Shown one piece after another: positions 25,421 through 34,094 of a stretch of 64,000 nucleotides of DNA. A model generated the notes under the pieces. The model searched no databases. It was given only the letters and a program-made list of their open reading frames with translations, and was not told the origin of the DNA. The first letter of the stretch is position 1; each line of letters opens with the position of its first letter. The translations under genes and the position numbers were made by a program. Source of the stretch: Nonomuraea rhodomycinica (GTDB lineage Bacteria > Actinomycetota > Actinomycetes > Streptosporangiales > Streptosporangiaceae); assembly GCF_013363995.1 (NCBI RefSeq), contig NZ_JABWGO010000001.1, forward strand, positions 957,993-1,021,992, read 5' to 3'.

Positions 25421-25609
25421 GTCTACCGATACGCATACGGATTCCCAGCACGGTGACGAGCGCCTACCGTCTGGCTCGCAGTGATCCTTCGCACGTGCGA
25501 CACACCCCCCGATTCCCGGCCGGCCCGTGCTCACAGGTGACCCCTGCGACGCGGGCCCGCGCGCGCCCACCCGGGCGGCCGGCCGGGGACAGCCGAAAGG
25601 AGCACAAGC

Positions 25610-27271
25610 GTGGAACGCAAGGGCCTGGCCGCCGCGACCGCGGGACTCATCGCGGCCGCGGCCATGGTGCTGTCCGCCTTACCCGCCCTCCCCGCCTACG
25701 CGGCCCCGCCCGGGGCCACCCCCGCCCAGCAGGACTCCGGCGGGCGGACGCTCATCGCCGCCGCCGATCCGCCGGACGTCTCCCTCAGCGGTGTCAAGGC
25801 CCACCTGTCGCAGCTCCAGACGATCGCGACGGCCAACGGCGGCACCCGCAGGTCCACCGGCGCCGGCTACACCGCGTCCGTCTCGTACGTGGAGCAGAAG
25901 CTGCGCGACGCCGGCTACACGGTGACCCGCCAGAGCTGCACCTCCGGCTGCACCGGCGGCGCGGGCCCGAACGTGATCGCGGACTGGCCCGGCGGCGACG
26001 AGAACCAGGTCGTCATGGCCGGCGCCCACCTCGACAGCGTGGGGGCCGGTCCCGGCATCAACGACAACGGTTCCGGCTCCGGCGCCCTGCTGGAGGTGGC
26101 GCTGACCCTGGCCGCCCAGCGGCCCACCATGGCCAAGCACGTCCGGTTCGGCTGGTGGACCGACGAGGAGCAGGGGCTCAACGGCTCCGAGTTCTACGTC
26201 AACTCCCTCGGCTCCACGGGGCGCTCGAAGATCCAGGTGTACTACAACTACGACATGGTCGGCTCACCCAACGGCGGCTACTTCATCAACAACATCACCA
26301 CCACGGCCGCCCAGCCGCTCAAGGAGTTCTACGACAAGCTGAACCTCCAGCCCGAGGAGAACACCGAGGGCGCCAACCGCTCCGACGACGCCTCCTTCCG
26401 CAACGCCGGCATCGCCACCTCGGGCGTGGCCGCGGGAGCGAGCTACACCAAGACCTCGGCGCAGGCCGCCAAGTGGGGCGGCACGTCCGGGCGCGCCTAC
26501 GACTCCTGCTACCACTCCTCCTGCGACACCAGCTCCAACATCAACGACACGATCCTGGACCGGGCCTCCGACGCCGCCCTGTACGCCCTGTGGAAGCGGG
26601 CCGTCGGCGGCGACACACCGAGCCGTGACTTCTCGATCTCGGCCAACCCGGGCTCGGGCACGGTGCAGGCGGGCTCCCCGGCCACCACCACCATCGCCAC
26701 CCAGACCACGGCCGGCAACGCCCAGGCGGTCAACCTGTCGGCCAGCGGCCTGCCCACCGGCGCCACGGCCAGCTTCAACCCCGCCTCGGTCACCTCCGGC
26801 GGCTCCTCCACCCTGACCATCGCCACCGCCCCGACCACCCCGGCCGGCTCCTACAACGTCACGGTGACCGGCACCGGCGAGACGGCCACACACACCGCCA
26901 CCTACGCGCTGACCGTCCAGGGCACCTCGGGCGGCCGGACCTTCACCAACGGCACCAACTACACCATCTCCGACTACTCCACCGTGCAGAGCCCGATCAC
27001 CTCCACGGCCACCGGCACCGCCACCTCCCCGGTCAAGCTGTCGGTCACCATCAGCCACACCTGCGCCGAGGACCTCGACATCTGGCTGCGCGGACCCAGC
27101 GGCCAGTGGTACGCGGTCGACCGGTACGGCGGCACGAGCTGCACCTCCTACGGCACCAGGACCTACTCGGTGCCGGTCAGCCAGCAGGCCGCAGGCACCT
27201 GGACCCTCGAGGTCAGCGACGTCTACCTCGGTGACACCGGGTTCCTGGACTCCTGGAGCATCACCGTCTGA
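25610..27271 (+). CDS. Secreted M28 zinc aminopeptidase with P domain
   Basis: 553 aa. Signal peptide at 1-~32 (cut near AYAAPP). The M28 peptidase domain (~55-335) holds the di-zinc and catalytic residues in [20 protein letters not shown] and [14 protein letters not shown], with later ligands in NYDMVG and CYHSSCDT. It matches the Streptomyces griseus aminopeptidase type, releasing hydrophobic N-terminal residues. A short beta/Ig-like linker region follows (~340-440), then a P/Homo-B domain (~445-553, [20 protein letters not shown]). GTG start 25610 with AAAGGAG upstream. A strong terminator follows. It interrupts the hypoxia gene group and is not obviously related. Confidence 0.93.
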   Translation: MERKGLAAATAGLIAAAAMVLSALPALPAYAAPPGATPAQQDSGGRTLIAAADPPDVSLSGVKAHLSQLQTIATANGGTRRSTGAGYTASVSYVEQKLRDAGYTVTRQSCTSGCTGGAGPNVIADWPGGDENQVVMAGAHLDSVGAGPGINDNGSGSGALLEVALTLAAQRPTMAKHVRFGWWTDEEQGLNGSEFYVNSLGSTGRSKIQVYYNYDMVGSPNGGYFINNITTTAAQPLKEFYDKLNLQPEENTEGANRSDDASFRNAGIATSGVAAGASYTKTSAQAAKWGGTSGRAYDSCYHSSCDTSSNINDTILDRASDAALYALWKRAVGGDTPSRDFSISANPGSGTVQAGSPATTTIATQTTAGNAQAVNLSASGLPTGATASFNPASVTSGGSSTLTIATAPTTPAGSYNVTVTGTGETATHTATYALTVQGTSGGRTFTNGTNYTISDYSTVQSPITSTATGTATSPVKLSVTISHTCAEDLDIWLRGPSGQWYAVDRYGGTSCTSYGTRTYSVPVSQQAAGTWTLEVSDVYLGDTGFLDSWSITV

Positions 27272-27286
27272 CCCCCGTCGAGCGAA

Positions 27287-27318
27287 AGCCCCGGCCGACT
27301 CTCCCCCCGGCCGGGGCT
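27287..27318 (+). terminator. Strong terminator hairpin
   Basis: AGCCCCGGCCG (27287-27297) pairs perfectly over 11 bp with CGGCCGGGGCT (27308-27318), loop of 10, sixteen bases after the aminopeptidase stop. Confidence 0.85.
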
Positions 27319-27346
27319 CTCCCCTTCGGTCGCCTCGGTGGCGGAC

Positions 27347-27382
27347 GGGGACCGATGGCCGGCCGGCCGAGGACCTTCGCCT
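27347..27382 (+). promoter_or_regulatory. Paired DosR/DevR-like boxes before the hemerythrin gene
   Basis: GGGGACCGATGGCC (27347-27360) and a weaker AGGACCTTCGCCT (27370-27382), centres about 22 bp apart. This repeats the arrangement at the P-type ATPase and narG promoters. A transcription start about 42 bp past the second centre would fall near 27418, just before the gene. Confidence 0.45.
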
Positions 27383-27441
27383 CTGATCAGGACGCCGCGC
27401 CGTCCGGGAGATTGAGTGAAGGTGTGACCGAGGGAGAGATC

Positions 27442-27891
27442 ATGTGCAACTACTGTGGCTGCCGGGAGTTCCCGCTGATCGGCCGGCTGTCCCAGGAACA
27501 CTGGGACATCAAGGAGTGCGCGGGAGCGCTGCGCCGCGCGATCGGCGAAGGCAGGCACGGCGAGGCCACGACGCTCCTCGACGAGCTGCTCGCCCGGCTC
27601 GTCCCGCACACCGCCACCGAGGAGAGCGGGCTGTTCGCCGAGCTGCGCGCCGACGGGTCACTGGCCGAGGAGGTGGAGCGGCTGTGCGCCGAGCACGCCG
27701 GCATCCACGGCGTGCTCGGGGCGATCGACCGGGCCGCACCGGACTGGCCCGCCGTGCTGCGGGCGCTGGACGCGTTGCACCAGCACATCGACCACGAGGA
27801 GCACGGCCTGTTCCCCGCCGCCGTCATCATGTTGCCGCTGGCCGCCTGGGACCGCATCACGCCCGGCCAGTCCGCGACACCGGCCGGCTAG
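27442..27891 (+). CDS. Hemerythrin domain protein
   Basis: 149 aa. A short Cys cluster opens the protein (MCNYCGCREF), then a four-helix hemerythrin/HHE domain. Candidate di-iron ligands are in LSQEHWDIKE, LVPHTATEESGLF, CAEHAGIHGVL and LHQHIDHEEHGLFP. Such proteins bind O2 or NO or handle iron. ATG 27442 has GGGAG six bases upstream; GTG 27424 is in frame. Upstream boxes resemble DosR sites, in line with a low-oxygen role alongside the ATPase-hemerythrin fusion and nar genes. Confidence 0.88.
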   Translation: MCNYCGCREFPLIGRLSQEHWDIKECAGALRRAIGEGRHGEATTLLDELLARLVPHTATEESGLFAELRADGSLAEEVERLCAEHAGIHGVLGAIDRAAPDWPAVLRALDALHQHIDHEEHGLFPAAVIMLPLAAWDRITPGQSATPAG

Positions 27892-27958
27892 CCGGACTCG
27901 CGGCGCGGGCCGCTCGCCGGTCCCTTCGAGCGCGCCCGACGGGGCGTTCGCGGCCGGT

Positions 27959-28396
27959 TCAGGTCGCGGGCAGGGCGGTGGCGAGCAGGACGACGCCGAG
28001 CGATCCCACCAGGGAGCTCACGGCCATCGTCCGGGCGAGCCCGCGCCGCCCCGCGCCGCTGGCCCAGCCATGCACGGCGGCGGCGGCCATGACGGCGCAG
28101 AACAGCAGCAGCTTGGCGGCCAGGATCCGGCCGTAGCCGGGGTCGGCCAGCGAGGACCAGGTGACGCCCTTGCGCCAGGCCAGAGCCACGCCGGTGCCGA
28201 GCTGGACGGGCAGGAACACCGCCGCGGTGAAGAGGCCGAAACGGCGGCCGACCGCGCTCAGCACCGCGGCCCGGCGCCGCTCGTCCAGCAGCGCGCGGGC
28301 CAGGGGCAGCACGACCAGCGACACGGTGAGCTGCCCGCCGACCCACAGCGCCGCCGAGAGCACGTGCAGGAACCGGACCGCCGACCACCACGTCAC
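27959..28396 (-). CDS. CopD-like integral membrane protein
   Basis: 145 aa, four membrane helices (VRFLHVLSAALWVGGQLTVS, the GLFTAAVFLPVQLGTGVALA region, ILAAKLLLFCAVMAAAAVHG, MAVSSLVGSLGVVLLATAL). Pattern and length match CopD/DUF2269-like proteins, some of which have helix His residues that may bind heme or copper. Start GTG 28396 overlaps the narK stop (GTGA), making it the last gene of the nar operon. Its job there is unknown; a heme- or copper-related role in respiration is a guess. Confidence 0.7.
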   Translation of the reverse strand: MTWWSAVRFLHVLSAALWVGGQLTVSLVVLPLARALLDERRRAAVLSAVGRRFGLFTAAVFLPVQLGTGVALAWRKGVTWSSLADPGYGRILAAKLLLFCAVMAAAAVHGWASGAGRRGLARTMAVSSLVGSLGVVLLATALPAT

Positions 28397-29637
28397 CGCG
28401 CGCGCACCTGGAGCGCGCCGTGGGCCGCCGGGGTGAGGCGTCGCGCCGCCGTCAGGCGCACCACCGTCAGCGTCAGCACCACGGCCAGCGCCGAGGTTCC
28501 GGCCAGCAGCGCCAGGCCGAGCCCGTAGGAGCCGAGCCGGCCGTAGAGGAAGCCCATCAGCAGGGGCGGCACGAACCCGCCGAGCCCGCCCGCGGCGCCG
28601 ACGAGCCCGGTCACCGAGCCCACCTTGTCCGCGGGGGCGACCTGGGCGACCAGGGCGAAGGTGGCGCCGCTGCCCGCGCCGAGCGCGGCGGCCATGGTCA
28701 GGAAGGCGACCGTGCCCACCGGCATCAGGCCGGGGGTGAGGGCCTGGACCGCCGCCATGACGCCGACCACGGCGAACACGCCGGTCAGGACCGGGACCGA
28801 GCCGGTCCGGTCGGACAGCCACCCGCCGATCGGCCGCATGACGACCGCGAGGACCACGAAACCGGCCATGCGGTTGGCGGCGTCGGCCTGGTCGAGACCG
28901 TAGCCGGTCTGCAGGTAGGCGGGCAGGTAGACGGAGAAGGCGACGTAGCCGCCGAACGCCACGGCGTACAGGACGCACGCCTGCCAGGTGATCGCCAGTC
29001 GGGCGGTGGCCGCCAGGCGTCCCAGGAGTGGTTGCGCCGCGACGGCGCGGCCGGGCGCGTCGCGCATGACCAGCCAGGCCACGGCGGCGTAGAGCGCCAG
29101 CGCCACCGCGGTGATGAGGAAGGGGGCGGCCGCCCCGCCGGCCTTGACGAGCCGGACCGTGGTCAGGGCGCTGATCGCGGTGCCGCCCATGCCGGCGCCG
29201 AAGACGCCGATGGCCAGGCCACGACGGTGCGGCGGGAACCAGGCGTTGACGAACGGCACGCCGACGGCGAACACCGTTCCGGCGATGCCCAGGAAGAAGC
29301 CGCCGGCCAGCAGCATGGGCAGCGAGCTCTGCCCGGCCACGCCGATGAAGACGACGGGCACGATACTGCAGGCCGAGATCAGCGGGAACATCACCCGGCC
29401 GCCGAAGCGGTCGGTGAGCGCGCCGACCGGGATGCGGCCCAGCGAGCCGACGATCACCGGGACGGCGACCAGCAGGGCCTGCTGGCCGGGTGACAGGCCG
29501 AGCAGGTCCTTGAAGCGCGGCCCGAGCGGGCTGAGCAGCGCCCAGGCCCAGAAATTCAGCGCGAACCCGAGGGTCGCCAGGCCGAGCATCAGCGCGGGCC
29601 TGCCGCCGGCGGGGGCAGGGCCCTTGTCGTCGATCAC
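28393..29637 (-). CDS. narK: Nitrate/nitrite transporter NarK
   Basis: 414 aa MFS protein with 12 helices. Nitrate-porter features include FALNFWAWALLSPLGPRFKD in helix 1, the RIPVGALTDRFGGRV loop and Gly-rich signatures in helix 5 (GVFGAGMGGTAISAL) and helix 11 (GLVGAAGGLGGFVPPLLMG). It imports nitrate and/or exports nitrite for the reductase encoded upstream in the same operon. GTG start overlaps the preceding stop (GTGA). Confidence 0.93.
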   Translation of the reverse strand: MIDDKGPAPAGGRPALMLGLATLGFALNFWAWALLSPLGPRFKDLLGLSPGQQALLVAVPVIVGSLGRIPVGALTDRFGGRVMFPLISACSIVPVVFIGVAGQSSLPMLLAGGFFLGIAGTVFAVGVPFVNAWFPPHRRGLAIGVFGAGMGGTAISALTTVRLVKAGGAAAPFLITAVALALYAAVAWLVMRDAPGRAVAAQPLLGRLAATARLAITWQACVLYAVAFGGYVAFSVYLPAYLQTGYGLDQADAANRMAGFVVLAVVMRPIGGWLSDRTGSVPVLTGVFAVVGVMAAVQALTPGLMPVGTVAFLTMAAALGAGSGATFALVAQVAPADKVGSVTGLVGAAGGLGGFVPPLLMGFLYGRLGSYGLGLALLAGTSALAVVLTLTVVRLTAARRLTPAAHGALQVRAR

Positions 29638-31127
29638 TGTTGTCTCTCCTCACTGCTGTCGCGCGGGATGCCGGTCGTGGGCGCACGGCCGGGGGTGGGG
29701 CCGGGGGCTCCTCGCAGGATGCGGTGGACGACGTCCGCGGCCGAGTGGTCCTCGGGCAGGCCCTGGAGGAAGGCGATGTCCTGGCCCAGGGTGAGCAGGG
29801 CGGCCTCGCGGTAACCGTCGGCGCGGTGCTGGGGCAGCCCGATGGCGGCGGTCAGGCCGTTGCACAGGCACTGGCGTCCCTCGGCCTCCCCCACCGTGCC
29901 GCCCTTGCGCACGTACGCCTCGACGGGCTCGGCGGGGCAGCGGTAGCCGATCGCGCCGCCGGGCCTGACGTACGGGGTGCGCAGGTAGCCCAGGTCGCAC
30001 AGCCGGGGCCGCCGTTCGTGGACCTCGGGCTCGGACAGGGTGCCGGGCATCCGGGCGACCTTGAACGGGAAGCCGGTCGGCGAGGCGCGCGGGTCGTTGC
30101 GGACCTCCAGGGTCCCGGCGGAGGCGGCGCGCAGCAGGCGGCGCCGGAGGGCGTCGTCGAACCCGGACTCCCGGCACAGCGCGAACGCCGACCCCACCTG
30201 GACACCGGTGGCCCCCGCGGCCAGCGCCCGGGCCAGCCCGCCGGGCCCGCCGTAGCCGCCGGCCAGCCAGAACGGCAGGCCCAGCGCGCTCATCTTGCCG
30301 AGGTCGGCCTCGTCGCGCGGCCCGTACACCGGCTCACCGGCGGCGTCCAGCAGCGGGCGGCCGCGCGGCGGCGCGCTGTGGCCGCCGGCCACCGGCGTCT
30401 CCACGACGAACCCGTCCGGCCGGGTCCGCGGCGAACGGGCCAGGTAGGCGGCCAGCACGTGGGAGGAGACGATCGCCAGCAGCTTCGGCCGCCGCCACGG
30501 CTCGGCGGGGCGGGGCAGCAACGCGCCCGGGTCGAGGCCGACCGTGTGCCGGTCGTCGCCCGCTCCCGCCACGGTGACGGCGATCTCGGCCGGGCGGTGC
30601 GCGGCGAACTCGTCGAGCAGGTGCGGGATCTCCGTCGGGATGCCCGCCCCCATCAGCACGTAGTCGGCCCCGGCCAGCATCGCCCCGAACACGGCGGCCG
30701 GCGTGGCGAGCTGGATCTTCTCCAGGTAGTTGACGCCGATCGGGCCGTCGTGCCCCTGCTTGGCGAGGAAGACCTCGGCGAAGTTGGCGACCACGGCCAG
30801 TTCGTCGCGGGCGCGGCTGGGCCGCAGGCCGAGCCGGGGCACCGGCCGGTACGGCGTGCCCGGCGCGATCCCGCCCGGCACGAAGTAGCGGCCGAGCACC
30901 CGTCCGGCGATCGCCGGCTCCGGGAAGCAGGCCAGCGCGCGGCGCAGGTGGCCGCCGGGATCGCCGAGCTGGAGGCGGCGGGCCAGCGTGACGTCCAGGG
31001 CCGTGCCCGACACGACGCCGAGCTGCCCGGTACGGGCGACCGCGCGCGCCAGCCGCCACCCGGACACCCCGACGCCCATGCCGCCCTGGATGACGACGGG
31101 GAGCGCGGCCCCGGGCCCGCCGGTCAT
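29634..31127 (-). CDS. Nitronate monooxygenase family flavoprotein
   Basis: 497 aa TIM-barrel FMN protein. Motifs: PVVIQGGMGVGVSGWRLARA at the start, NYLEKIQLATPAAVFGAMLA, FVVETPVAGGHSAPPRGRP with the His usually taken as catalytic base, and FMN-phosphate region GATGVQVGSAFALC. A C-terminal ~130-residue extension (CDLGYLRTPYVRPGG, RQCLCNGLTAAIGLPQHR) makes it longer than the usual 320-370 aa enzyme. It sits inside the nar operon, with ATGA overlap to narI and GTGA to narK. It may detoxify nitro compounds or nitronates formed during nitrate respiration, or act on an unknown substrate. Confidence 0.82.
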   Translation of the reverse strand: MTGGPGAALPVVIQGGMGVGVSGWRLARAVARTGQLGVVSGTALDVTLARRLQLGDPGGHLRRALACFPEPAIAGRVLGRYFVPGGIAPGTPYRPVPRLGLRPSRARDELAVVANFAEVFLAKQGHDGPIGVNYLEKIQLATPAAVFGAMLAGADYVLMGAGIPTEIPHLLDEFAAHRPAEIAVTVAGAGDDRHTVGLDPGALLPRPAEPWRRPKLLAIVSSHVLAAYLARSPRTRPDGFVVETPVAGGHSAPPRGRPLLDAAGEPVYGPRDEADLGKMSALGLPFWLAGGYGGPGGLARALAAGATGVQVGSAFALCRESGFDDALRRRLLRAASAGTLEVRNDPRASPTGFPFKVARMPGTLSEPEVHERRPRLCDLGYLRTPYVRPGGAIGYRCPAEPVEAYVRKGGTVGEAEGRQCLCNGLTAAIGLPQHRADGYREAALLTLGQDIAFLQGLPEDHSAADVVHRILRGAPGPTPGRAPTTGIPRDSSEERQQ

Positions 31128-31813
31128 CGGCGTGCCCCGAGCGGGGCACGCCGCCGGTAGACGACGTAGGGCCGCCACAGGTACGCGATGGGCGCCGACC
31201 AGACGTGGACCAGCCTGGTGAACGGCCAGATCGCGGCGAGCACCCAGGCCGACAGCGCGTGCAGCTGGAAGACCAGCGGCACGCCGGCCATCAGGCCGGG
31301 GTCGGGGTGGAAGGTCAGGACGCCGCGGAACCAGACGGCGATGGTGGCGCGGTAGTCGTAGCCGCCGCCGAGCAGGTTCTGGCCCACGGTCGCCGCCAGG
31401 CCGAGCGCGATCGTGAGCGTCAGCACGGCGAACAGGACCTTGTCGGCGCGGGTGGTGGTGCGGCGCACGCGCGGGCTGGTGAGGCGGCGGGCCAGCAGCA
31501 GCCCCAGGCCGGCCACCACCATGAGCCCGGCCACGGTCCCGGCGCTCACCGACACCAGGTGGTAGAGGTGCTCGTCCACGCCGACCGCCTCGGTCAGGCT
31601 CTTCGGGACGAGCAGGCCCAGCACGTGGCCGCCGATGGCGGCGAACGCGCCGAGGTGGAACAGCGGGGACCCCAGCCGCAGCAGCCGGCTCTCCAGGACC
31701 TGCGTGGTGCGGGTGGTCCAGCCGAACTGGTCGACCCGCCAGCGCCAGACGTGACCGACCACGAAGATCGTCAGAGCGATGTAGGGGGCGACGACCCACA
31801 GCGCGACGCTCAC
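31124..31813 (-). CDS. narI: Respiratory nitrate reductase gamma subunit (cytochrome b)
   Basis: 229 aa, five membrane helices. It takes electrons from menaquinol and passes them through two b hemes to NarH. Heme-ligand His candidates are in LFHLGAFAAIGGHVLGLL near the N-terminus and in FQLHALSAWVLAAIWPFTRLVHVW near the C-terminus. GTG start 31813 overlaps the narJ stop (GTGA). Normal length for the family. Confidence 0.94.
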   Translation of the reverse strand: MSVALWVVAPYIALTIFVVGHVWRWRVDQFGWTTRTTQVLESRLLRLGSPLFHLGAFAAIGGHVLGLLVPKSLTEAVGVDEHLYHLVSVSAGTVAGLMVVAGLGLLLARRLTSPRVRRTTTRADKVLFAVLTLTIALGLAATVGQNLLGGGYDYRATIAVWFRGVLTFHPDPGLMAGVPLVFQLHALSAWVLAAIWPFTRLVHVWSAPIAYLWRPYVVYRRRAPLGARR

Positions 31814-32547
31814 GGCCGCACCTCCGTCTCGTTCAGCGGCGGCCCGCACGGGGCCAGACCGACGTGTTCGGCGGGCGGCCCGTACGGGGATGGTCCGAAG
31901 TTCCCGGCGGGCGGCCCGTAGGGGGCCAGGCCGACGTCCTCGGCGGGCGGCCCGGTCAGCGCCAGCTCGGCGACGGCGGCGCGCTCGGCCGCCGGCAGGT
32001 CGGGCAGTTCCGCGCAGAGCGCGTCGAGCACCAGCGAGTAGGACGAGCCGGCCTCGCGCAGCGCGGTGCGGATGAGCTCCAGCCCCTTGCGGTGCTGGCG
32101 CAGCGGCGCCTCGCCGGTGGACGGCCCGGCCAGCGCGGCGAACTCGCAGACCACCGGCAGGTAGTCGGGCAGCTCTCCCTCGGGCGGGACGAGCCCGGCC
32201 ACGCGATAGCGCTGCTTGAGGGTGAGCAGGGCCATGCCGCGGCGGCGGGTGTCGCCGTGCAGGTAGTAGGTGAGGTAGAGGCTCGACCTGCGGCGCAGGT
32301 CGAAGGTCTCGACGTAGGCACGGGCCAGCCGCGTCGGCTCGCACTCGGCGTACCAGGCGGTGAACGCGACGAGGGCGTCGCGGGTGGCCGACTCCGGCAG
32401 CGCGGCGGCGGCCCGGCCCAGCTCGTCGCGGGCGGCGAGGAGCTCGGCGTCCGGGTACTGGAGCAGCAGCGAGATCAGCCGGAACAACCGCGCACGGTTC
32501 CGCGGCGCCGCGAAGGCGGCGGGCTCACGCCGGGTCAGGAGTCTCAT
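31810..32547 (-). CDS. narJ: Nitrate reductase assembly chaperone NarJ with repeat tail
   Basis: 245 aa. Residues ~15-195 form the helical chaperone domain that inserts the Mo cofactor into NarG (FRLISLLLQYPDAELL, YVETFDLRRRSSLYLTYYLH, ALLTLKQRYRVAGL). After it comes a ~48-residue tail of 12-residue units, GPPAEDVGLAPY, GPPAGNFGPSPY, GPPAEHVGLAPC, not part of the usual domain. ATG 32547 overlaps the narH stop (ATGA). Confidence 0.93.
   Translation of the reverse strand: MRLLTRREPAAFAAPRNRARLFRLISLLLQYPDAELLAARDELGRAAAALPESATRDALVAFTAWYAECEPTRLARAYVETFDLRRRSSLYLTYYLHGDTRRRGMALLTLKQRYRVAGLVPPEGELPDYLPVVCEFAALAGPSTGEAPLRQHRKGLELIRTALREAGSSYSLVLDALCAELPDLPAAERAAVAELALTGPPAEDVGLAPYGPPAGNFGPSPYGPPAEHVGLAPCGPPLNETEVRP
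31846..31953 (-). repeat. In-frame 36-bp tandem repeat in narJ
   Basis: Three consecutive 36-bp units encode GPPA-x3-G-x2-P-(Y/C). The first and third units are more alike than the middle one. Each starts with the same GGGCCGCCCGCC-type block on the coding strand. Confidence 0.8.
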
Positions 32548-34094
32548 GCCGTGCCTCCGTCGCGCACGAAGAGCTTCAGGCCGAGCCGCCCGTCGCCGCG
32601 GCGGCCGGTGACGCCGGCCGGGTGGAAGTCGCTCATGCCGGGACCGCCGTCGCCGTCCAGGCTGCACCCGCCCGCCTGGGCGGACAGGGCGGCGGCGTCC
32701 TCGCGGTGCGCGGCGGGCACGACGTAGCGTTCGTCGTACTTGGCGATGGCCAGCAGCCGGTACAGCTCCTCCATCTCGGCCGCCCGCATCCCCACCGACT
32801 CCAGCAGGTCCTCGGCGACGGTGCCGTCGAGGGTGCGGGCCCGCATGTAGGCGCGCATCGCCGACAGCTTCATCAGCACCCCGGCCACGACCTCGGTGTC
32901 GCCCGCCGAGAACAGGCTCGCCAGGTACTCCAGCGGGATGCGCAGGTCGGTGATGGCGTGGAAGACGTTGTCGGGGTCGTCGGCGTCGGCGCCCGCGCCG
33001 GTGACGGCGTCGAGGACGGGCGACAGCGGCGGGATGTACCAGACCATGGGCAGCGTGCGGTACTCCGGGTGCAGCGGCAGCGCCACCCGGTACTCCATGG
33101 CCAGCCGGTAGATCGGCGAGCGCCGCGCCGCGGCGATCCAGTCCTCGCTGATGCCCGCGGCGCGGGCCGCCTCGACCACCTCCGGGTCGGACGGGTCGAG
33201 GAAGACGCGGCGCTGGGCCTCCAGCAGGTCCCGCGGGTCGGGGACGCGCGCGGCCTCCAGCACCGCGTCGGCGTCGTACAGGATCAGGCCGAGGTAGCGC
33301 AGGCGGCCGACGCAGGTCTCGGCGCACACGGTCGGCTGTCCCGCCTCGATGCGGGGGAAGCAGAACGTGCACTTCTCGGCCTTGCCGGTCCTGTGGTTGA
33401 CGTACACCTTCTTGTACGGGCACGAGGACACGCACATGCGCCACCCGCGGCAGCGGTCCTGGTCCACCAGGACGATGCCGTCCTCCTCCCGCTTGTACAT
33501 CGCGCCGGACGGGCAGGCGGCGACGCAGGCCGGGTTGAGGCAGTGCTCGCAGATGCGCGGCAGGTGGAACATGAAGGTCTTGTCGAACTCCATCCGCACC
33601 TGCTCCGCCATGGCGGCCAGGTTGGGGTCGGCCGGCGCGTGCTCGGGGGCGCCGCCCAGGTCGTCCTCCCAGTTCGCGCCCCAGGTGATCGCCATGTCCC
33701 GGCCGGTGATGGCCGACTTGGGGCGGATGACCGGGGTGTGCGGCCCGGCGGGGGCGTTGACGAGGGTGTCGTAGTCGTAGGTGGCCGGCTCGTAGTAGTC
33801 GTCCAGGTCCGGGAGGTCCGGGTTGGAGAACAGGTTGAGCAGCCGCTTGACGCGGCCTCCGGCGCGGAGCTTGAGCCGGCCGCGCCGGTCGAGCTGCCAG
33901 CCGCCGTGCCAGCGCTCCTGGTCCTCGTAGCGCTTGGGGTAGCCGACGCCGGGTTTGGTCTCGACGTTGTTGAACCAGACGTACTCGACGCCGTCGCGGT
34001 TGGTCCAGGTCTGCTTGCACGTGACGGAGCAGGTGTGGCAGCCGATGCACTTGTCGAGGTTCATCACCATCGCGACCTGTGCCATGACCCTCAT
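32544..34094 (-). CDS. narH: Respiratory nitrate reductase beta subunit (4Fe-4S)
   Basis: 516 aa iron-sulfur subunit relaying electrons from NarI to NarG. Four Cys clusters are visible: CIGCHTCSVTCKQ at the start, CEHCLNPACVAACPSGAMYK, CRGWRMCVSSCPYKK (with Trp replacing one Cys, as expected for the 3Fe-4S cluster) and CTFCFPRIEAGQPTVCAETC. ATG 34094 has AGGAGGTGA upstream and touches the narG stop by one base. Length is usual. Confidence 0.97.
   Translation of the reverse strand: MRVMAQVAMVMNLDKCIGCHTCSVTCKQTWTNRDGVEYVWFNNVETKPGVGYPKRYEDQERWHGGWQLDRRGRLKLRAGGRVKRLLNLFSNPDLPDLDDYYEPATYDYDTLVNAPAGPHTPVIRPKSAITGRDMAITWGANWEDDLGGAPEHAPADPNLAAMAEQVRMEFDKTFMFHLPRICEHCLNPACVAACPSGAMYKREEDGIVLVDQDRCRGWRMCVSSCPYKKVYVNHRTGKAEKCTFCFPRIEAGQPTVCAETCVGRLRYLGLILYDADAVLEAARVPDPRDLLEAQRRVFLDPSDPEVVEAARAAGISEDWIAAARRSPIYRLAMEYRVALPLHPEYRTLPMVWYIPPLSPVLDAVTGAGADADDPDNVFHAITDLRIPLEYLASLFSAGDTEVVAGVLMKLSAMRAYMRARTLDGTVAEDLLESVGMRAAEMEELYRLLAIAKYDERYVVPAAHREDAAALSAQAGGCSLDGDGGPGMSDFHPAGVTGRRGDGRLGLKLFVRDGGTA

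Noticed and set aside
28393..29637. A generic drug-efflux MFS instead of narK
   Set aside because: Nitrate-porter signatures and operon membership make NarK the better call.
31124..34050. Long minus frames extending upstream of narI and narJ
   Set aside because: Shadow translation over narJ and narH; the true starts at 31813 and 32547 overlap the previous stops.
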